NCBI GenBank assembly: GCA_016708925.1
Contig: JADJET010000003.1
Coordinates: 248,001-312,000 of the forward strand
Reading direction: 5' to 3'
Length of the DNA stretch: 64,000 nucleotides
From: Gammaproteobacteria bacterium
GTDB lineage: Bacteria; Pseudomonadota; Gammaproteobacteria; Pseudomonadales; Porticoccaceae
This document shows positions 19,480 to 28,191 of this stretch, one piece after another (position 1 is the stretch's first letter; every line of letters starts with the position of its first letter). Below the pieces are notes generated by a model. The model saw only the letters and a program-made list of their open reading frames with translations, was not told the DNA's origin and searched no databases. A program made the position numbers and the translations under genes.

Positions 19480-19518
19480 TTCCGCGCCGCGGAACGCATC
19501 GGCCACCGTAACAGTTAC
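19480..19518. promoter_or_regulatory. Two adjacent palindromes, candidate operators of the beta-oxidation operon
   Basis: TTCCGCG-C-CGCGGAA (19480-19494) is a perfect 15-bp palindrome, and GTAAC-A-GTTAC (19508-19518) is a perfect 11-bp one, 13 bases further on. They lie 82-120 bases upstream of the first acyl-CoA dehydrogenase start. GTAAC/GTTAC half-sites are the kind bound by TetR-family regulators that control fatty-acid or sterol catabolism, but no regulator gene is adjacent and the link is inference. Confidence 0.4.
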
Positions 19519-19599
19519 CGCACTGCGTACCTCGGTGAAGGCCTTCGGCACAGCGACCGGAGCGGTGGCGTTGATATTTCTTGGGGGGGTAAGCACACC

Positions 19600-20784
19600 A
19601 TGCCGGATCTGGAGCAGTTCAGACGGGAAACCCGCATCTGGCTTGAAGCCAACTGTCCGCTCTCGCAGCGCGAGTCGGTGGTCGAGTTCGAGGATCGCTG
19701 CTGGGGCGGCACCAAGTGGAAGTTCACCAGCGACGACCAGAAGCGCTGGCTCGAAGTGATGGCGGCGCGCGGCTGGACCGCGCCCGACTGGCCGGCCGAA
19801 TACGGCGGCGGCGGTCTCAACAAGGAAGAGACCAAGATCCTCCGCGAGGAGATGAACCGCATCAACGCGCGGGTGCCGCTGTTCAGCATGGGTCTCTCCA
19901 TGATCGGCCCGGCACTGCTCAAATACGGCTCCGAGGCGCTCAAGCGCCAACATATCCGCAACATCGTCGAAGGTCGCATCTGGTGGTGCCAGGGCTACAG
20001 CGAACCCAACTTCGGCTCCGACCTGGCCGGGCTCCAGACCCGCTGCGAGGACAAGGGCGATCACTTCATCGTCAACGGCCAGAAAGTCTGGACCTCCTAC
20101 GCCGACCGCGCCGACTGGATGTTCTGCCTGGTGCGCACCGATCCCGCCGCGGTCAAACACGCCGGCATCAGCCTGGTGCTGTTCGACATGAACACGCCCG
20201 GAGTGACCACCAGGCCGATCCGGTTGATCTCCGGCAAGTCGCCGTTCTGCGAAACCTTTCTGGACGATGTCCGGGTCGAGAAAGATCAACTGGTCGGCAC
20301 CCTCAACAAGGGCTGGGAACTCGCCACCTACCTGCTCACCCACGAGCGCGAGATGATCGGCAGCATCGGGCAGAGCAGCACGAGCGCCAAAAGCCTCCAC
20401 GACCATGCCGTGGAGCAGATCGGACTCGCAGGCGGCGCGCTCGCCGACAGCGTGCTGCGTACCGACATCGCGCGCTGGGAGATGGACAACCGCGCCTTTG
20501 AACTCACCGCCGAGCGCATCACCGACGAAGCCACCGCCGGGCAGGGTGTGGGCGCTGCGTCTTCGATGCTCAAGTACACCGGCACCGAGATCAACAAGCG
20601 CCGCCACGAGTTGCTGGTGAGCATTCACGGTCAGCGCGCCCTGGCCTGGGAGGGCGACGCTTACGACCACGGCCTGATGGCCACCCAGTGGCTGCGCACC
20701 AAGGGCAACTCCATCGAGGGTGGCACTTCGGAAATCCAGCTCAACATCATCGCCAAGCGCATTCTCGGCTTGGGCAAGGAATAA
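19600..20784 (+). CDS. Acyl-CoA dehydrogenase, first of a tandem pair
   Basis: A 394-residue flavoprotein. It begins MPDLEQFRRETRIWLEANCP and has the family signatures WCQGYSEPNFGSDLAGLQT (FAD/substrate-binding centre), VNGQKVWTSYA and the C-terminal IEGGTSEIQLNIIAKRILGL. It should oxidise an acyl-CoA to the 2-enoyl-CoA and pass electrons to ETF. The start was placed at this ATG because homology begins there although the frame is open 42 codons upstream. It is directly followed by a second, shorter dehydrogenase, an arrangement known in steroid side-chain degradation, where two different subunits form an alpha2beta2 enzyme. Confidence 0.9.
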   Translation: MPDLEQFRRETRIWLEANCPLSQRESVVEFEDRCWGGTKWKFTSDDQKRWLEVMAARGWTAPDWPAEYGGGGLNKEETKILREEMNRINARVPLFSMGLSMIGPALLKYGSEALKRQHIRNIVEGRIWWCQGYSEPNFGSDLAGLQTRCEDKGDHFIVNGQKVWTSYADRADWMFCLVRTDPAAVKHAGISLVLFDMNTPGVTTRPIRLISGKSPFCETFLDDVRVEKDQLVGTLNKGWELATYLLTHEREMIGSIGQSSTSAKSLHDHAVEQIGLAGGALADSVLRTDIARWEMDNRAFELTAERITDEATAGQGVGAASSMLKYTGTEINKRRHELLVSIHGQRALAWEGDAYDHGLMATQWLRTKGNSIEGGTSEIQLNIIAKRILGLGKE

Positions 20785-20795
20785 GGGCGATCGCC

Positions 20796-21935
20796 ATGGC
20801 GCTGGTACTCAACGAAGAACAACGCATGCTGAAAGACGCGGCGCGGGACTTTTTGTCCGAACACGCGCCGGTGGCGCAACTGCGGCAACTGCGCGACAGC
20901 CGTGATGCGCAGGGCTACAGCCGCGCCACCTGGCAGCAGATGGTGGATTTGGGCTGGTCCGGCATTCTGGTGCCCGAAGCGCAGGGGGGGCTGGATTTCG
21001 GCCATGTCGGCATGGGCCAGATCATGGAACAGAACGGCCGCACCCTGACGGCCTCGCCGCTGTTTGCGACGGCCGTGATGGGCGTATCCGCCTTGGTGCA
21101 AGCGGGCTCGCTCGCGCAACGCAATGCGCTGCTGCCGGCCATCGTCGCGGGCGAACTCCAGCTCGCGCCGGCCCTCGACGAGGGTCCGCATCACGCGCCC
21201 TGCCGAGTGCGTACCCGACTGGAAGCACGCGGCGACGGCTTCGTGCTCAATGGCGAAAAGCAGTTTGTCTCGGACGGCCACAGCGCCGACCAGTTGATCG
21301 TGTCGGCCCGCAGCGCCGGTGCGGATGCTGATCGCGACGGCATCAGTCTGGTGCTGGTGGAGCGCACCGCGCCCGGCGTGACGGTGGAGCGGGTCGTCAT
21401 GGCCGACAGCCGCAACAGCGCCATGATCCGTTTTGACAATGTCGCGCTGCCGCGCGCGGCCCTGCTGGGCGAACCCGGCACCGCATGCGCGGTGATCGAG
21501 CGCCTCACCGAGATCGGCAACGCGCATCTGGCGGCGGAATTGCTGGGACTGTCCCTGGAAGCCTGCGAACAGACCGTGGCCTATCTCAACACGCGCAAGC
21601 AGTTCGGTGTGCTGATCGGCTCCTATCAGGGGTTGCAACACCGCGCCGCGCACCTGTTCAGCGAAATCGAACTGCTCAAGTCGCTGGTCATCAAGACGTT
21701 GCAGGCGCTGGATGCCGGCAGCGCCGAGGTGGCGGTGCTGGCGAGTCTCGCCAAGGCCAAGGCCGGCGAAGTCGCGACGCTCGCCACCAACGAAGCGGTC
21801 CAGCTCCACGGCGGCGTGGGCATGACGGATGAACTGGATATCGGCTTTTTCATGAAGCGGGCGCGGGTCGCGGAACATCTGTACGGCGACCACCGCTACC
21901 ACCTGCGGCGCTTTGCCGCCTTGTCCGGATACTGA
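20796..21935 (+). CDS. Acyl-CoA dehydrogenase, second of a tandem pair
   Basis: This 379-residue protein has the acyl-CoA dehydrogenase fold (LNEEQRMLKDAARDFLSEHA at the start; NTRKQFGVLIGSYQGLQHR; NEAVQLHGGVGMTDELDIGF near the end). The central FAD-binding stretch is degenerate: the region around residues 125-145 reads APALDEGPHHAPCRVRTRLE where canonical enzymes have a T.P.AGSD-type motif. Such weak second subunits are typical of heteromeric alpha2beta2 acyl-CoA dehydrogenases in which only half of the FAD sites are complete. It starts 11 bases after its partner, so co-expression is nearly certain. Confidence 0.87.
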   Translation: MALVLNEEQRMLKDAARDFLSEHAPVAQLRQLRDSRDAQGYSRATWQQMVDLGWSGILVPEAQGGLDFGHVGMGQIMEQNGRTLTASPLFATAVMGVSALVQAGSLAQRNALLPAIVAGELQLAPALDEGPHHAPCRVRTRLEARGDGFVLNGEKQFVSDGHSADQLIVSARSAGADADRDGISLVLVERTAPGVTVERVVMADSRNSAMIRFDNVALPRAALLGEPGTACAVIERLTEIGNAHLAAELLGLSLEACEQTVAYLNTRKQFGVLIGSYQGLQHRAAHLFSEIELLKSLVIKTLQALDAGSAEVAVLASLAKAKAGEVATLATNEAVQLHGGVGMTDELDIGFFMKRARVAEHLYGDHRYHLRRFAALSGY

Positions 21936-21988
21936 CCCGCGCCGCATACATTCCCGGATCGCAGCCACCACACCTTGAGGAAAACCGC

Positions 21989-22453
21989 ATGACCATCCGT
22001 ATCGACACCGCGAATCTCGCCGCCTGCATCGGCCAGGACGCCGGCACTTCCGAGTGGTTCACCATCGACCAGCAGCGCGTCAACGATTTCGCCGATGTCA
22101 CCCTGGACCACCAGTTCATCCATGTGGATCCGGTAAGGGCGGCCCAGGGGCCGTTCGGCACCACCATCGCCCACGGCTTTCTCACCCTGTCGATGCTGGC
22201 GTATTTCCTTCAGAACGGCGTCGGCGTCGATGTGCCGAACCGCACCATGGGCGTCAACTACGGTTTCGACAAAGTGCGCTTCCTGCAGCCGGTCAAGGTC
22301 GGCAGCCGGATTCGCGCCAAGGCCGCAGTGCTGGAAGCGGCGGAAAAGAACCCGGGGCAGTTCCTGTTCAAACTGGACATCACGGTGGAGATCGAGGGTC
22401 AGGACAAGCCCGCCATCAAGGCCGAATGGCTCAGCATGATCTTCACCCGCTGA
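21989..22453 (+). CDS. MaoC-family (R)-specific enoyl-CoA hydratase
   Basis: The 154-residue single-hotdog protein carries the hydratase-2 motif: DHQFIHVDPVRAAQGPFGTT followed by IAHGFLTLSMLAYF, with the catalytic Asp/His pair in the usual spacing (DHQFIHVDP). The family adds water to trans-2-enoyl-CoA with R stereochemistry. In this operon it follows the dehydrogenase pair and precedes a short-chain dehydrogenase of the MFE-2 type, which oxidises (R)-3-hydroxyacyl-CoA, so the steps match. No signal peptide. A ribosome site (TTGAGGA) precedes the ATG. Confidence 0.9.
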   Translation: MTIRIDTANLAACIGQDAGTSEWFTIDQQRVNDFADVTLDHQFIHVDPVRAAQGPFGTTIAHGFLTLSMLAYFLQNGVGVDVPNRTMGVNYGFDKVRFLQPVKVGSRIRAKAAVLEAAEKNPGQFLFKLDITVEIEGQDKPAIKAEWLSMIFTR

Positions 22454-22490
22454 GCGCGGTCACCCAATCCGACTGACGGAGACAACGAAA

Positions 22491-23411
22491 ATGACGATAC
22501 GATTCGATGGCCGGGTGGCGATTGTCACCGGCGCCGGCAACGGCCTCGGCCGCTCCCATGCGCTGGCATTGGCTGCGCGCGGCGCCAAAGTGGTGGTGAA
22601 CGATCTCGGCGGTGCCCGCGACGGCACCGGCAGTTCCAGCGCGGCGGCGCAGGAAGTGGTCAAGCAGATCAAGGCGAATGGCGGCGAAGCGATCGCCAAC
22701 GGCGCCAATGTCGCCGATTTCGAGCAGGTGCAGGCGATGGTCAAGGATGCGATGGCGGCCTGGGGTCGCGTCGATATCCTCATCAACAATGCCGGCATCC
22801 TCCGCGACAAATCGTTTTCCAAGATGGACATGGCCGACTTCAAACTGGTGATGGACGTGCACCTGATGGGCGCGGCCTATTGCTGCAAGGCGGTGTGGGA
22901 AATCATGAAGGAGCAAACCTACGGCCGCATCGTGATGACCTCGTCATCCAGTGGGCTGTACGGTAACTTCGGCCAGTCCAACTACAGTGCCGCCAAGCTC
23001 GCCGTCGTCGGCCTGATGAACAGCCTGGCCCAGGAAGGCGAGAAATATAATGTGCGGGTCAATTCGCTCGCGCCCGCCGCCCTCACCCGCATGACCGAAG
23101 ACATCATCCCCGACCCGCGCGCGGCGGCCGTGATGCAGCCCGAGCCGGTCAGCGCCGGGGTGCTCGCCCTGTGCGCCGAGGATGCCCCCAACAAGTTCAT
23201 CCTGTGCGCCGGCGCCGGCGGCTACGCCAGCGCCCATCTGTATGAAACCCGGGGCATTTACCTGCCGGTGGAGCAGCAGACGCCGGAAGCCGTGGTGGAA
23301 AACTGGGCGCGACTCGACGATCCCAAGGGCGAAGAGCGGCTTTCCGGCGCCCTCAAGCAGACCGAGAAATTCATCGGCTATGCGCTTGCCGCGCACAAAT
23401 CCCAATCCTGA
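22491..23411 (+). CDS. Short-chain dehydrogenase, (R)-3-hydroxyacyl-CoA dehydrogenase type
   Basis: A 306-residue SDR. The cofactor motif TGAGNGLGRSHALALAARGA occupies residues 13-32, NNAG is at 99-102, and the catalytic YSAAK is Tyr165/Lys169. VVNDLGGARDGTGSSSAAAQ after the second strand is the signature of the dehydrogenase domain of peroxisomal multifunctional enzyme 2, which oxidises (R)-3-hydroxyacyl-CoA. The extra C-terminal 60 residues also fit that subgroup. Its place between MaoC hydratase and thiolase supports the third step of beta-oxidation. Confidence 0.9.
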   Translation: MTIRFDGRVAIVTGAGNGLGRSHALALAARGAKVVVNDLGGARDGTGSSSAAAQEVVKQIKANGGEAIANGANVADFEQVQAMVKDAMAAWGRVDILINNAGILRDKSFSKMDMADFKLVMDVHLMGAAYCCKAVWEIMKEQTYGRIVMTSSSSGLYGNFGQSNYSAAKLAVVGLMNSLAQEGEKYNVRVNSLAPAALTRMTEDIIPDPRAAAVMQPEPVSAGVLALCAEDAPNKFILCAGAGGYASAHLYETRGIYLPVEQQTPEAVVENWARLDDPKGEERLSGALKQTEKFIGYALAAHKSQS

Positions 23412-23438
23412 ACCCGGGCCTCCCGGAGGAGCACTGAC

Positions 23439-24620
23439 ATGAGAGAAGCCGTAATCGTTTCATCCGCCCGCACCCCCATCGGCAAAGCCTTTCGGGGCCT
23501 GTTCAACGACACCAACGGCCCGAGTCTGGGTGGAATCGCGATCCGCGCCGCGGTGGAGCGCGCCAAGGTCGATCCCGCCGAGATCGATGACGTGTGCATG
23601 GGCTCCGCGCTCAGCCAGGGCACCACCGGCTACAACATCGGCCGCTGTGCCGCACTCGCCGCCGGTCTGCCGGTCACCGTCAGCGGCATGACCATGGACC
23701 GCCAGTGCTCCTCCGGCCTCATGGCCATCGCCACCGCCGCCAAGCAGATTCTGCACGATGGCATGACGGTCGCGGTGGGTGCCGGCATGGAGTCCATCAG
23801 CCTGGTACAGAACGAGCACCAGAACCGCTACCGCGCCCAGGATCCGAACCTGATCGCGCTGCACAAACACATCTACATGCCCATGCTGGAAACGGCGGAA
23901 GTGGTCGCCAAGCGCTACAACATCAGCCGCGAGCGCCAGGATGAGTACGGCCTGCAATCGCAACAGCGCACCGCGGCCGCGCAGCGCGCCGGCCTTTTTG
24001 CCGACGAGATCGTCCCGGTCACCGCCAACGTGCGGCTGGTGGACAAGGCGACCGGCAAGGAAGCCATCGACATCCGCACCCTCAGCAACGACGAAGGCAA
24101 TCGCGCTGACACCACGGCGGCGGGACTGGCCTCCCTCAAGCCCGTATTCGAGGGTGGCGTGATCACCGCGGGCAACTCCAGCCAGTTGTCCGATGGCGCC
24201 GCCGCCTGCGTGCTGATGGAGCGCAAGACCGCCGAACAGCGCGGACTGCAACCGCTGGGCCTCTATCGTGGCATCGCGGTGGCCGGCTGCGAACCCGATG
24301 AAATGGGTATCGGCCCGGTATTCGCGATTCCCAAGCTGCTCAAGCAGCACGGCCTCAAGATCGACGACATCGGCGTGTGGGAGCTGAACGAAGCCTTTGC
24401 CGTGCAGGTGATCTATTGCCGCGACAAACTCGGCATCCCCGACGAGCGCCTCAACATCAACGGCGGCGCCATCTCCATCGGCCATCCCTACGGCATGAGC
24501 GGCGCCCGCATGGTCGGCCACGCATTGCGCGAGGGCAAACGCCGCGGCGAGAAATACGTCGTCATCACCATGTGTGTGGGCGGCGGCATGGGTGCCGCAG
24601 GGTTGTTCGAAGTGCTCTGA
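23439..24620 (+). CDS. Thiolase (acetyl-CoA acyltransferase)
   Basis: A 393-residue thiolase that should cleave the 3-ketoacyl-CoA made by the preceding genes. The nucleophilic Cys90 is in MDRQCSSGLMAIA, NEAFAVQ is in the substrate region, His349 in GGAISIGHPYGMSGAR and Cys379 in MCVGGGMGAAG complete the catalytic set. The N-terminus REAVIVSSARTPIGKAFRG is standard. It is the last gene of the operon, with an intrinsic terminator 40 bases after the stop. Confidence 0.95.
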   Translation: MREAVIVSSARTPIGKAFRGLFNDTNGPSLGGIAIRAAVERAKVDPAEIDDVCMGSALSQGTTGYNIGRCAALAAGLPVTVSGMTMDRQCSSGLMAIATAAKQILHDGMTVAVGAGMESISLVQNEHQNRYRAQDPNLIALHKHIYMPMLETAEVVAKRYNISRERQDEYGLQSQQRTAAAQRAGLFADEIVPVTANVRLVDKATGKEAIDIRTLSNDEGNRADTTAAGLASLKPVFEGGVITAGNSSQLSDGAAACVLMERKTAEQRGLQPLGLYRGIAVAGCEPDEMGIGPVFAIPKLLKQHGLKIDDIGVWELNEAFAVQVIYCRDKLGIPDERLNINGGAISIGHPYGMSGARMVGHALREGKRRGEKYVVITMCVGGGMGAAGLFEVL

Positions 24621-24660
24621 CAGGATTTGCGGCGACCGCGTGATGGCGGTCTGTGATTGG

Positions 24661-24690
24661 GGGGATGCCTGGGCATCCCCTTTTTCTTTT
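24661..24690 (+). terminator. Intrinsic terminator of the beta-oxidation operon
   Basis: GGGGATGC (24661-24668), loop CTGG, GCATCCCC (24673-24680), then TTTTTCTTTT. An 8-bp perfect GC-rich stem with a tetraloop and T-run directly follows the thiolase gene. Confidence 0.93.
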
Positions 24691-24769
24691 CAGATCTGTC
24701 GCGGCGACAATTTGCGAAACATCGACGACGGAGGGCTTTGGCAAGCCCGATTCCGATTTTGAAAGCCGG

Positions 24770-25094
24770 ACATTGCCCGGCGCATCACCCAGCGCGTCGA
24801 GGCATTCGAAACCAGCTACCGCGCACCTCGATCGGGCCCTCATCGCCGGGCGACCCGGCTTGGCGTACAGCAAACGGACGCCGTTCGAGGCCCCGGCGGG
24901 CGATCATCGGGCAACAAATCAGTCTCGCCGCCGCGATTTCGGTGCACCGCCAGTTACAGCGGCTGCTCGGAGCCACGGAAAAACCTGGCGAAGACTTCAC
25001 CCGCGCGTGGCTCGCGGAATTCTCGCCCTGCCGCGCTTTGGTGGCGGCGCATCTGTGGTCGATTCCCGAAGAAATTCATCCTGCGGATACCTGA
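24770..25094 (+). pseudogene. Remnant of a DNA-3-methyladenine glycosylase II (AlkA-like, HhH-GPD)
   Basis: Scattered pieces in two frames resemble AlkA-type base-excision glycosylases. ARRITQRVEAFETSY is the start; YSKRTPFEA in one frame continues in another as RAIIGQQISLAAAISVHRQL, the strongly conserved GQQIS segment before the helix-hairpin-helix; and FSPCRALVAAHLWSIPEE resembles the family's C-terminal WRPWR..AA.YLW end. The middle, including the HhH motif and catalytic aspartate, is missing, so an internal deletion plus a frameshift has occurred. I see no open start. The assignment relies on the GQQIS motif and the order of the pieces. Confidence 0.5.
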
Positions 25095-25281
25095 TCGCTC
25101 CGCCGCGGCGCTACAAGCAGCTGTCCGCATCGAGAAAGTCATGCGCACCCATGGCAGCCACTACCAACTCCGGAGCTTGTGCGGAGAGCATTGTTAGTTT
25201 CAAATGGCTTCGGATCACGCACACCGTTTCTGAGGGTTATTGATCCTGTTACCTCACACAACTAACGTCCATGAATGAGTG

Positions 25282-26175
25282 ATGCCTAAAATGAGAAAAC
25301 TGGAAAGAGGGTTATTGATCGCGGGCATTCTTGCTTTCGCGTCAGCTATGGCTCAGGCGCAAACAACAACTTTCAATTACACGGGAGCTGAGCAGACTTT
25401 TGTTGTGCCAGCTGGTGTAACCACGATAACCGTCGAAGCCTGGGGAGCATCCGGCTGGAGCGGAACGGGTGCACCCGGCGGTCTGGGGGGGTATGCCACA
25501 GGTAATTTATCCGTCACGCCGGGAGAAACGCTGTACATCTACGTAGGCGGCCAGGGTACGGTGGCGAATGGTGACCGAGTGCCGGCGGGTGGAGGATTCA
25601 ACGGCGGCGGCAACGGGCAATCCAACGGGTTCGAGGATATCGATGGTTCCGTTGGTGGTGGCGGTGGTGCTTCGGATTTTCGTCAGGGAGGAAATACGCT
25701 GAATGACCGCGTGCTCGTCGCCGGCGGCGGCGGCGGCGCCACGGAAAACGCCACACCAGGAGGCAATGGTGGCGGTCTGACGGGCTCGGATGGCGGGCAG
25801 TGTTGCGGCGGGTCGCTTGCGACCGGCGGCACACAAGTCGCTGGAGGGTCGCTCGGCGGCAGTTTTGGACAAGGCGGTAATGCAGATCCTGTCATGACCC
25901 CATGGAACGGCGGCGGTGGCGGCGGCTGGTATGGCGGCGGTGTCTCTGATGCCCATTCGGGCGGGGGCGGTGGATCGTCCTACATTGGCGGCGTGAGTGG
26001 CGGTTCAACTACCGGCGGTGTTCGGTCCGGGGACGGAATGGTCGCGCTTACCTACAGCGCTGCTGTCGCGAGCACTCCCGTCCCAGCGCTGTCGCACTGG
26101 GGGCTCTTAGCCCTGGGGCTCATCCTCGTTATCGCTGCCACATGGGCAATTCCGCGCCGGCGCGCCTCTCGCTAG
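25282..26175 (+). CDS. Secreted glycine-rich protein with IPTL-CTERM-type sorting tail
   Basis: About 297 residues. The N-terminus (MRKLERGLLIAGILAFASAM, then AQAQ) is a signal peptide with likely cleavage after AQA. The mature part begins with a beta-rich segment containing TFVVPAGVTTITVEAWGASG, a glycine-rich cell-surface motif also seen in adhesin-like and receptor-kinase ectodomains, followed by about 150 residues very rich in Gly (GGGG runs). The tail PVPALSHWGLLALGLILVIA and a final RRRASR match the IPTL-CTERM sorting signal, which is thought to be processed by an exosortase/rhombosortase-like enzyme. GTG at 25279, ATG at 25282 and ATG at 25291 are alternative starts. A terminator follows. 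Confidence 0.8.
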   Translation: MPKMRKLERGLLIAGILAFASAMAQAQTTTFNYTGAEQTFVVPAGVTTITVEAWGASGWSGTGAPGGLGGYATGNLSVTPGETLYIYVGGQGTVANGDRVPAGGGFNGGGNGQSNGFEDIDGSVGGGGGASDFRQGGNTLNDRVLVAGGGGGATENATPGGNGGGLTGSDGGQCCGGSLATGGTQVAGGSLGGSFGQGGNADPVMTPWNGGGGGGWYGGGVSDAHSGGGGGSSYIGGVSGGSTTGGVRSGDGMVALTYSAAVASTPVPALSHWGLLALGLILVIAATWAIPRRRASR

Positions 26176-26187
26176 GAAACCCCTCAA

Positions 26188-26222
26188 ACATTCGCCTCCA
26201 TTGTGGGGGCGGATGTTTTTCT
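26188..26222 (+). terminator. Intrinsic terminator after the glycine-rich protein gene
   Basis: ACATTCGCC (26188-26196) pairs with GGCGGATGT (26208-26216; one G-T pair) and is followed by TTTTCTTC. The next 200 bases to the opposed terminator at 26428 hold no recognisable gene. Confidence 0.8.
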
Positions 26223-26427
26223 TCCTGGCCGGCTACACAGCCAGCCACCTGCATTGTGTGTTTGTAGGCTGCCCTGAAATACATGCCGGTGCACGTTCGC
26301 TCGGCAGCCACGCCAACGCTGCGGGATCGGTGCGCCTCACATCCGTCGCCGAGTTGCCGCATTTGTACTCTGTCTTGGCAGGTGCGGTGAAAGCGGTGAG
26401 TTGTCCTGTGTCATGGTTTTGCGCGCA

Positions 26428-26459
26428 TAAAAAACGGCGCCGGGTTTTGGCCGGCGCCG
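26428..26459 (-). terminator. Intrinsic terminator of the left-pointing amidohydrolase gene
   Basis: Read on the minus strand: CGGCGCCGG, loop of 7, CCGGCGCCG, then TTTTTT. A 9-bp perfect stem (26435-26443 with 26451-26459) and six T residues, 22 bases after the stop of the amidohydrolase gene. Confidence 0.93.
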
Positions 26460-26481
26460 ACAGGTATCGACTGCGTTGCCT

Positions 26482-28191
26482 TCAGCGCGCCGCGGCCAGC
26501 GGGCCCCGCAACAGTTGCCCCGGATAGACGCCGGTGTGTTCGCCGTTGCGCATCAGCACCTGGCCGTTGACCACGGTGGCGGAGATGCCGGCGGCTTTCT
26601 GCACCAGGCGCCGCGCGCCGGCCGGCAGGTCGTGGCGCACTTCAGGCATCAGGGGGGCGACCTTGGCCGGGTCGAACACGATCAGGTCGGCGGCCATGCC
26701 GACGCGGATCAGACCGCGGTCGTCGAAGCCCCAGGCGGTGGCGGGCTCCAGGGTCAGCATGCGCACCGCTTCTTCGAGGCTCAGCGCGCCTTTCTCCCGC
26801 ACCCAGTGGCTGAGCACATGGGTTTGCAGCGACGAGTCCATGATCTGGGAAACGTGCGCGCCGGAGTCGGAGAAGGTCACCACCGAACGCGGGTGCCGCA
26901 TCATCGCGAGCACGTGATCCTGATCCTCATTGAACAGGGGCTGGCGGAAGAACACCTTCAGCTTGTGTTCGAGGGCGACCTCGATCATGACTTCGACCGG
27001 GTCCTTGCCGCGCTCCCGCGCCAGATCGGCGACAGTGCGGTGTGGCCCGGCGACGCTGTCCATGACCAGCAGCCAGTCGTAGTCGGGGCGGCGCATTTCG
27101 GCGCCCACGCCCTGTTTTTCCTCGTGATTGCCGTTGGCGGATTCCACCAGCCTGGCGCGCAGCACCGGATCGCGCAGACCGGCTTCCTGGTCGGCGAGCG
27201 ACTTCTTGCGCAGTTCCTTCCACACCGGAAACTTGTCGAAGGGCAGCCGGGTTTCGAACGACATCAATACATTGAGCGCGCGGCTGTGTGCCTGGATGAA
27301 CATGCGCCCGCCCATGGCGGCGGTTTCGTCGAGCAGGTCAAAATAGGGCGGCCAGATGTCGGGGGCGCGTCGGCTGCTGAACATGCCGAAGGTAACGGGT
27401 CGACCGGATTCGACCGCGAGGTCGCGCAGCCGCACCTGGTATTCCCGCTGGGCCTGGGAATCGCGGCCCGCCTCTTCATTGGCAATTTCAACGATGCCGG
27501 CGTCGAGGTCGCCCAGCACGCCCACCAGTGCGCGCACTTCGTCCCAGGTGGCCACGCGGCTCGCCACCGGCTGGCCATCGGGCGTCTGGTGATTGCGGGT
27601 GCGCGAGGTGGAAAAGCCGATGGCGCCGGCGCGCATGGCGGATTCCAGCTCGGCTTTCATCGCCCGCATTTCATCGCCGGTGGGCGCCTCGGAGAAGGCG
27701 CGCTCGCCCATGGCGTAGGTGCGCAGCGCCGAGTGGCCCACATAGCCACTGTAGTTGATGCCCTTGGGCAGGCGGTCGAGGGTGTTGAGGTAGTCCGCGA
27801 AGGTCTCCCAGTCCCAATCGATGCCCGCTGCCATCGCCTCGCCGGAGATGTCCTCGGCGCGCTCCAGATTGCGCACCACCAGGGCCTTGTCCTTGGCCGC
27901 GCAGGGCGCCAGGGTAAAGCCGCAGTTGCCCATCACCACGGTGGTGATGCCGTGCCACACCGAGCAGGTGCCGAGCGGGTCCCAGTTGATCTGGGCGTCC
28001 ATGTGGGTGTGGCCGTCGACAAAGCCGGGCGTCACCACCTGGCCTTCGGCGTCGATGACTTGCTTGGCCGACTCGCGAATGCGGCCGATATGGGCGATCT
28101 TGCCGCCGATCACGCCGACGTCGGCGCGGTAGCGCGGCAGCCCGGAACCGTCGATGACGGTGCCATTCTTGATGATAAGGTCGTAGGTCAT
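26482..28191 (-). CDS. N-acyl-D-amino-acid deacylase-family amidohydrolase
   Basis: The 569-residue protein starts MTYDLIIKNGTVIDGSGLPR and contains the metal-binding HTHMDAQINWDP, GNCGFTLAP, GAIGFSTSRTRNHQTPDGQP and, near residue 455, FSDSGAHVSQIMDSS with the catalytic-site aspartate. These are the features of Amidohydro_3 enzymes acting on N-acyl-D-amino acids and related amides in the cytosol. The open frame extends 10 codons upstream; the chosen ATG matches the family start. The broken gene at 4633-6350 is a paralogue. It may be co-transcribed with the SDR and serine hydrolase genes upstream, although 231 bases separate it from the SDR. Confidence 0.87.
   Translation of the reverse strand: MTYDLIIKNGTVIDGSGLPRYRADVGVIGGKIAHIGRIRESAKQVIDAEGQVVTPGFVDGHTHMDAQINWDPLGTCSVWHGITTVVMGNCGFTLAPCAAKDKALVVRNLERAEDISGEAMAAGIDWDWETFADYLNTLDRLPKGINYSGYVGHSALRTYAMGERAFSEAPTGDEMRAMKAELESAMRAGAIGFSTSRTRNHQTPDGQPVASRVATWDEVRALVGVLGDLDAGIVEIANEEAGRDSQAQREYQVRLRDLAVESGRPVTFGMFSSRRAPDIWPPYFDLLDETAAMGGRMFIQAHSRALNVLMSFETRLPFDKFPVWKELRKKSLADQEAGLRDPVLRARLVESANGNHEEKQGVGAEMRRPDYDWLLVMDSVAGPHRTVADLARERGKDPVEVMIEVALEHKLKVFFRQPLFNEDQDHVLAMMRHPRSVVTFSDSGAHVSQIMDSSLQTHVLSHWVREKGALSLEEAVRMLTLEPATAWGFDDRGLIRVGMAADLIVFDPAKVAPLMPEVRHDLPAGARRLVQKAAGISATVVNGQVLMRNGEHTGVYPGQLLRGPLAAAR

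Larger units (their letters stand above)
19160..19599. other. Long intergenic region upstream of the beta-oxidation operon
   Basis: No gene is supported in these 440 bases. The left half contains an imperfect inverted repeat of the dispersed-repeat type; the right half contains two palindromes that could bind a regulator of the downstream operon. ACTATAGT at 19459-19466 is a short palindromic A/T-rich spot but no convincing -35/-10 pair stands out. Confidence 0.5.

Noticed and set aside
25282..26175. Glycine-rich gene as a low-complexity artefact
   Set aside because: It has a clear signal peptide, a structured N-terminal motif, a C-terminal sorting tail and its own terminator, so it is a real gene.
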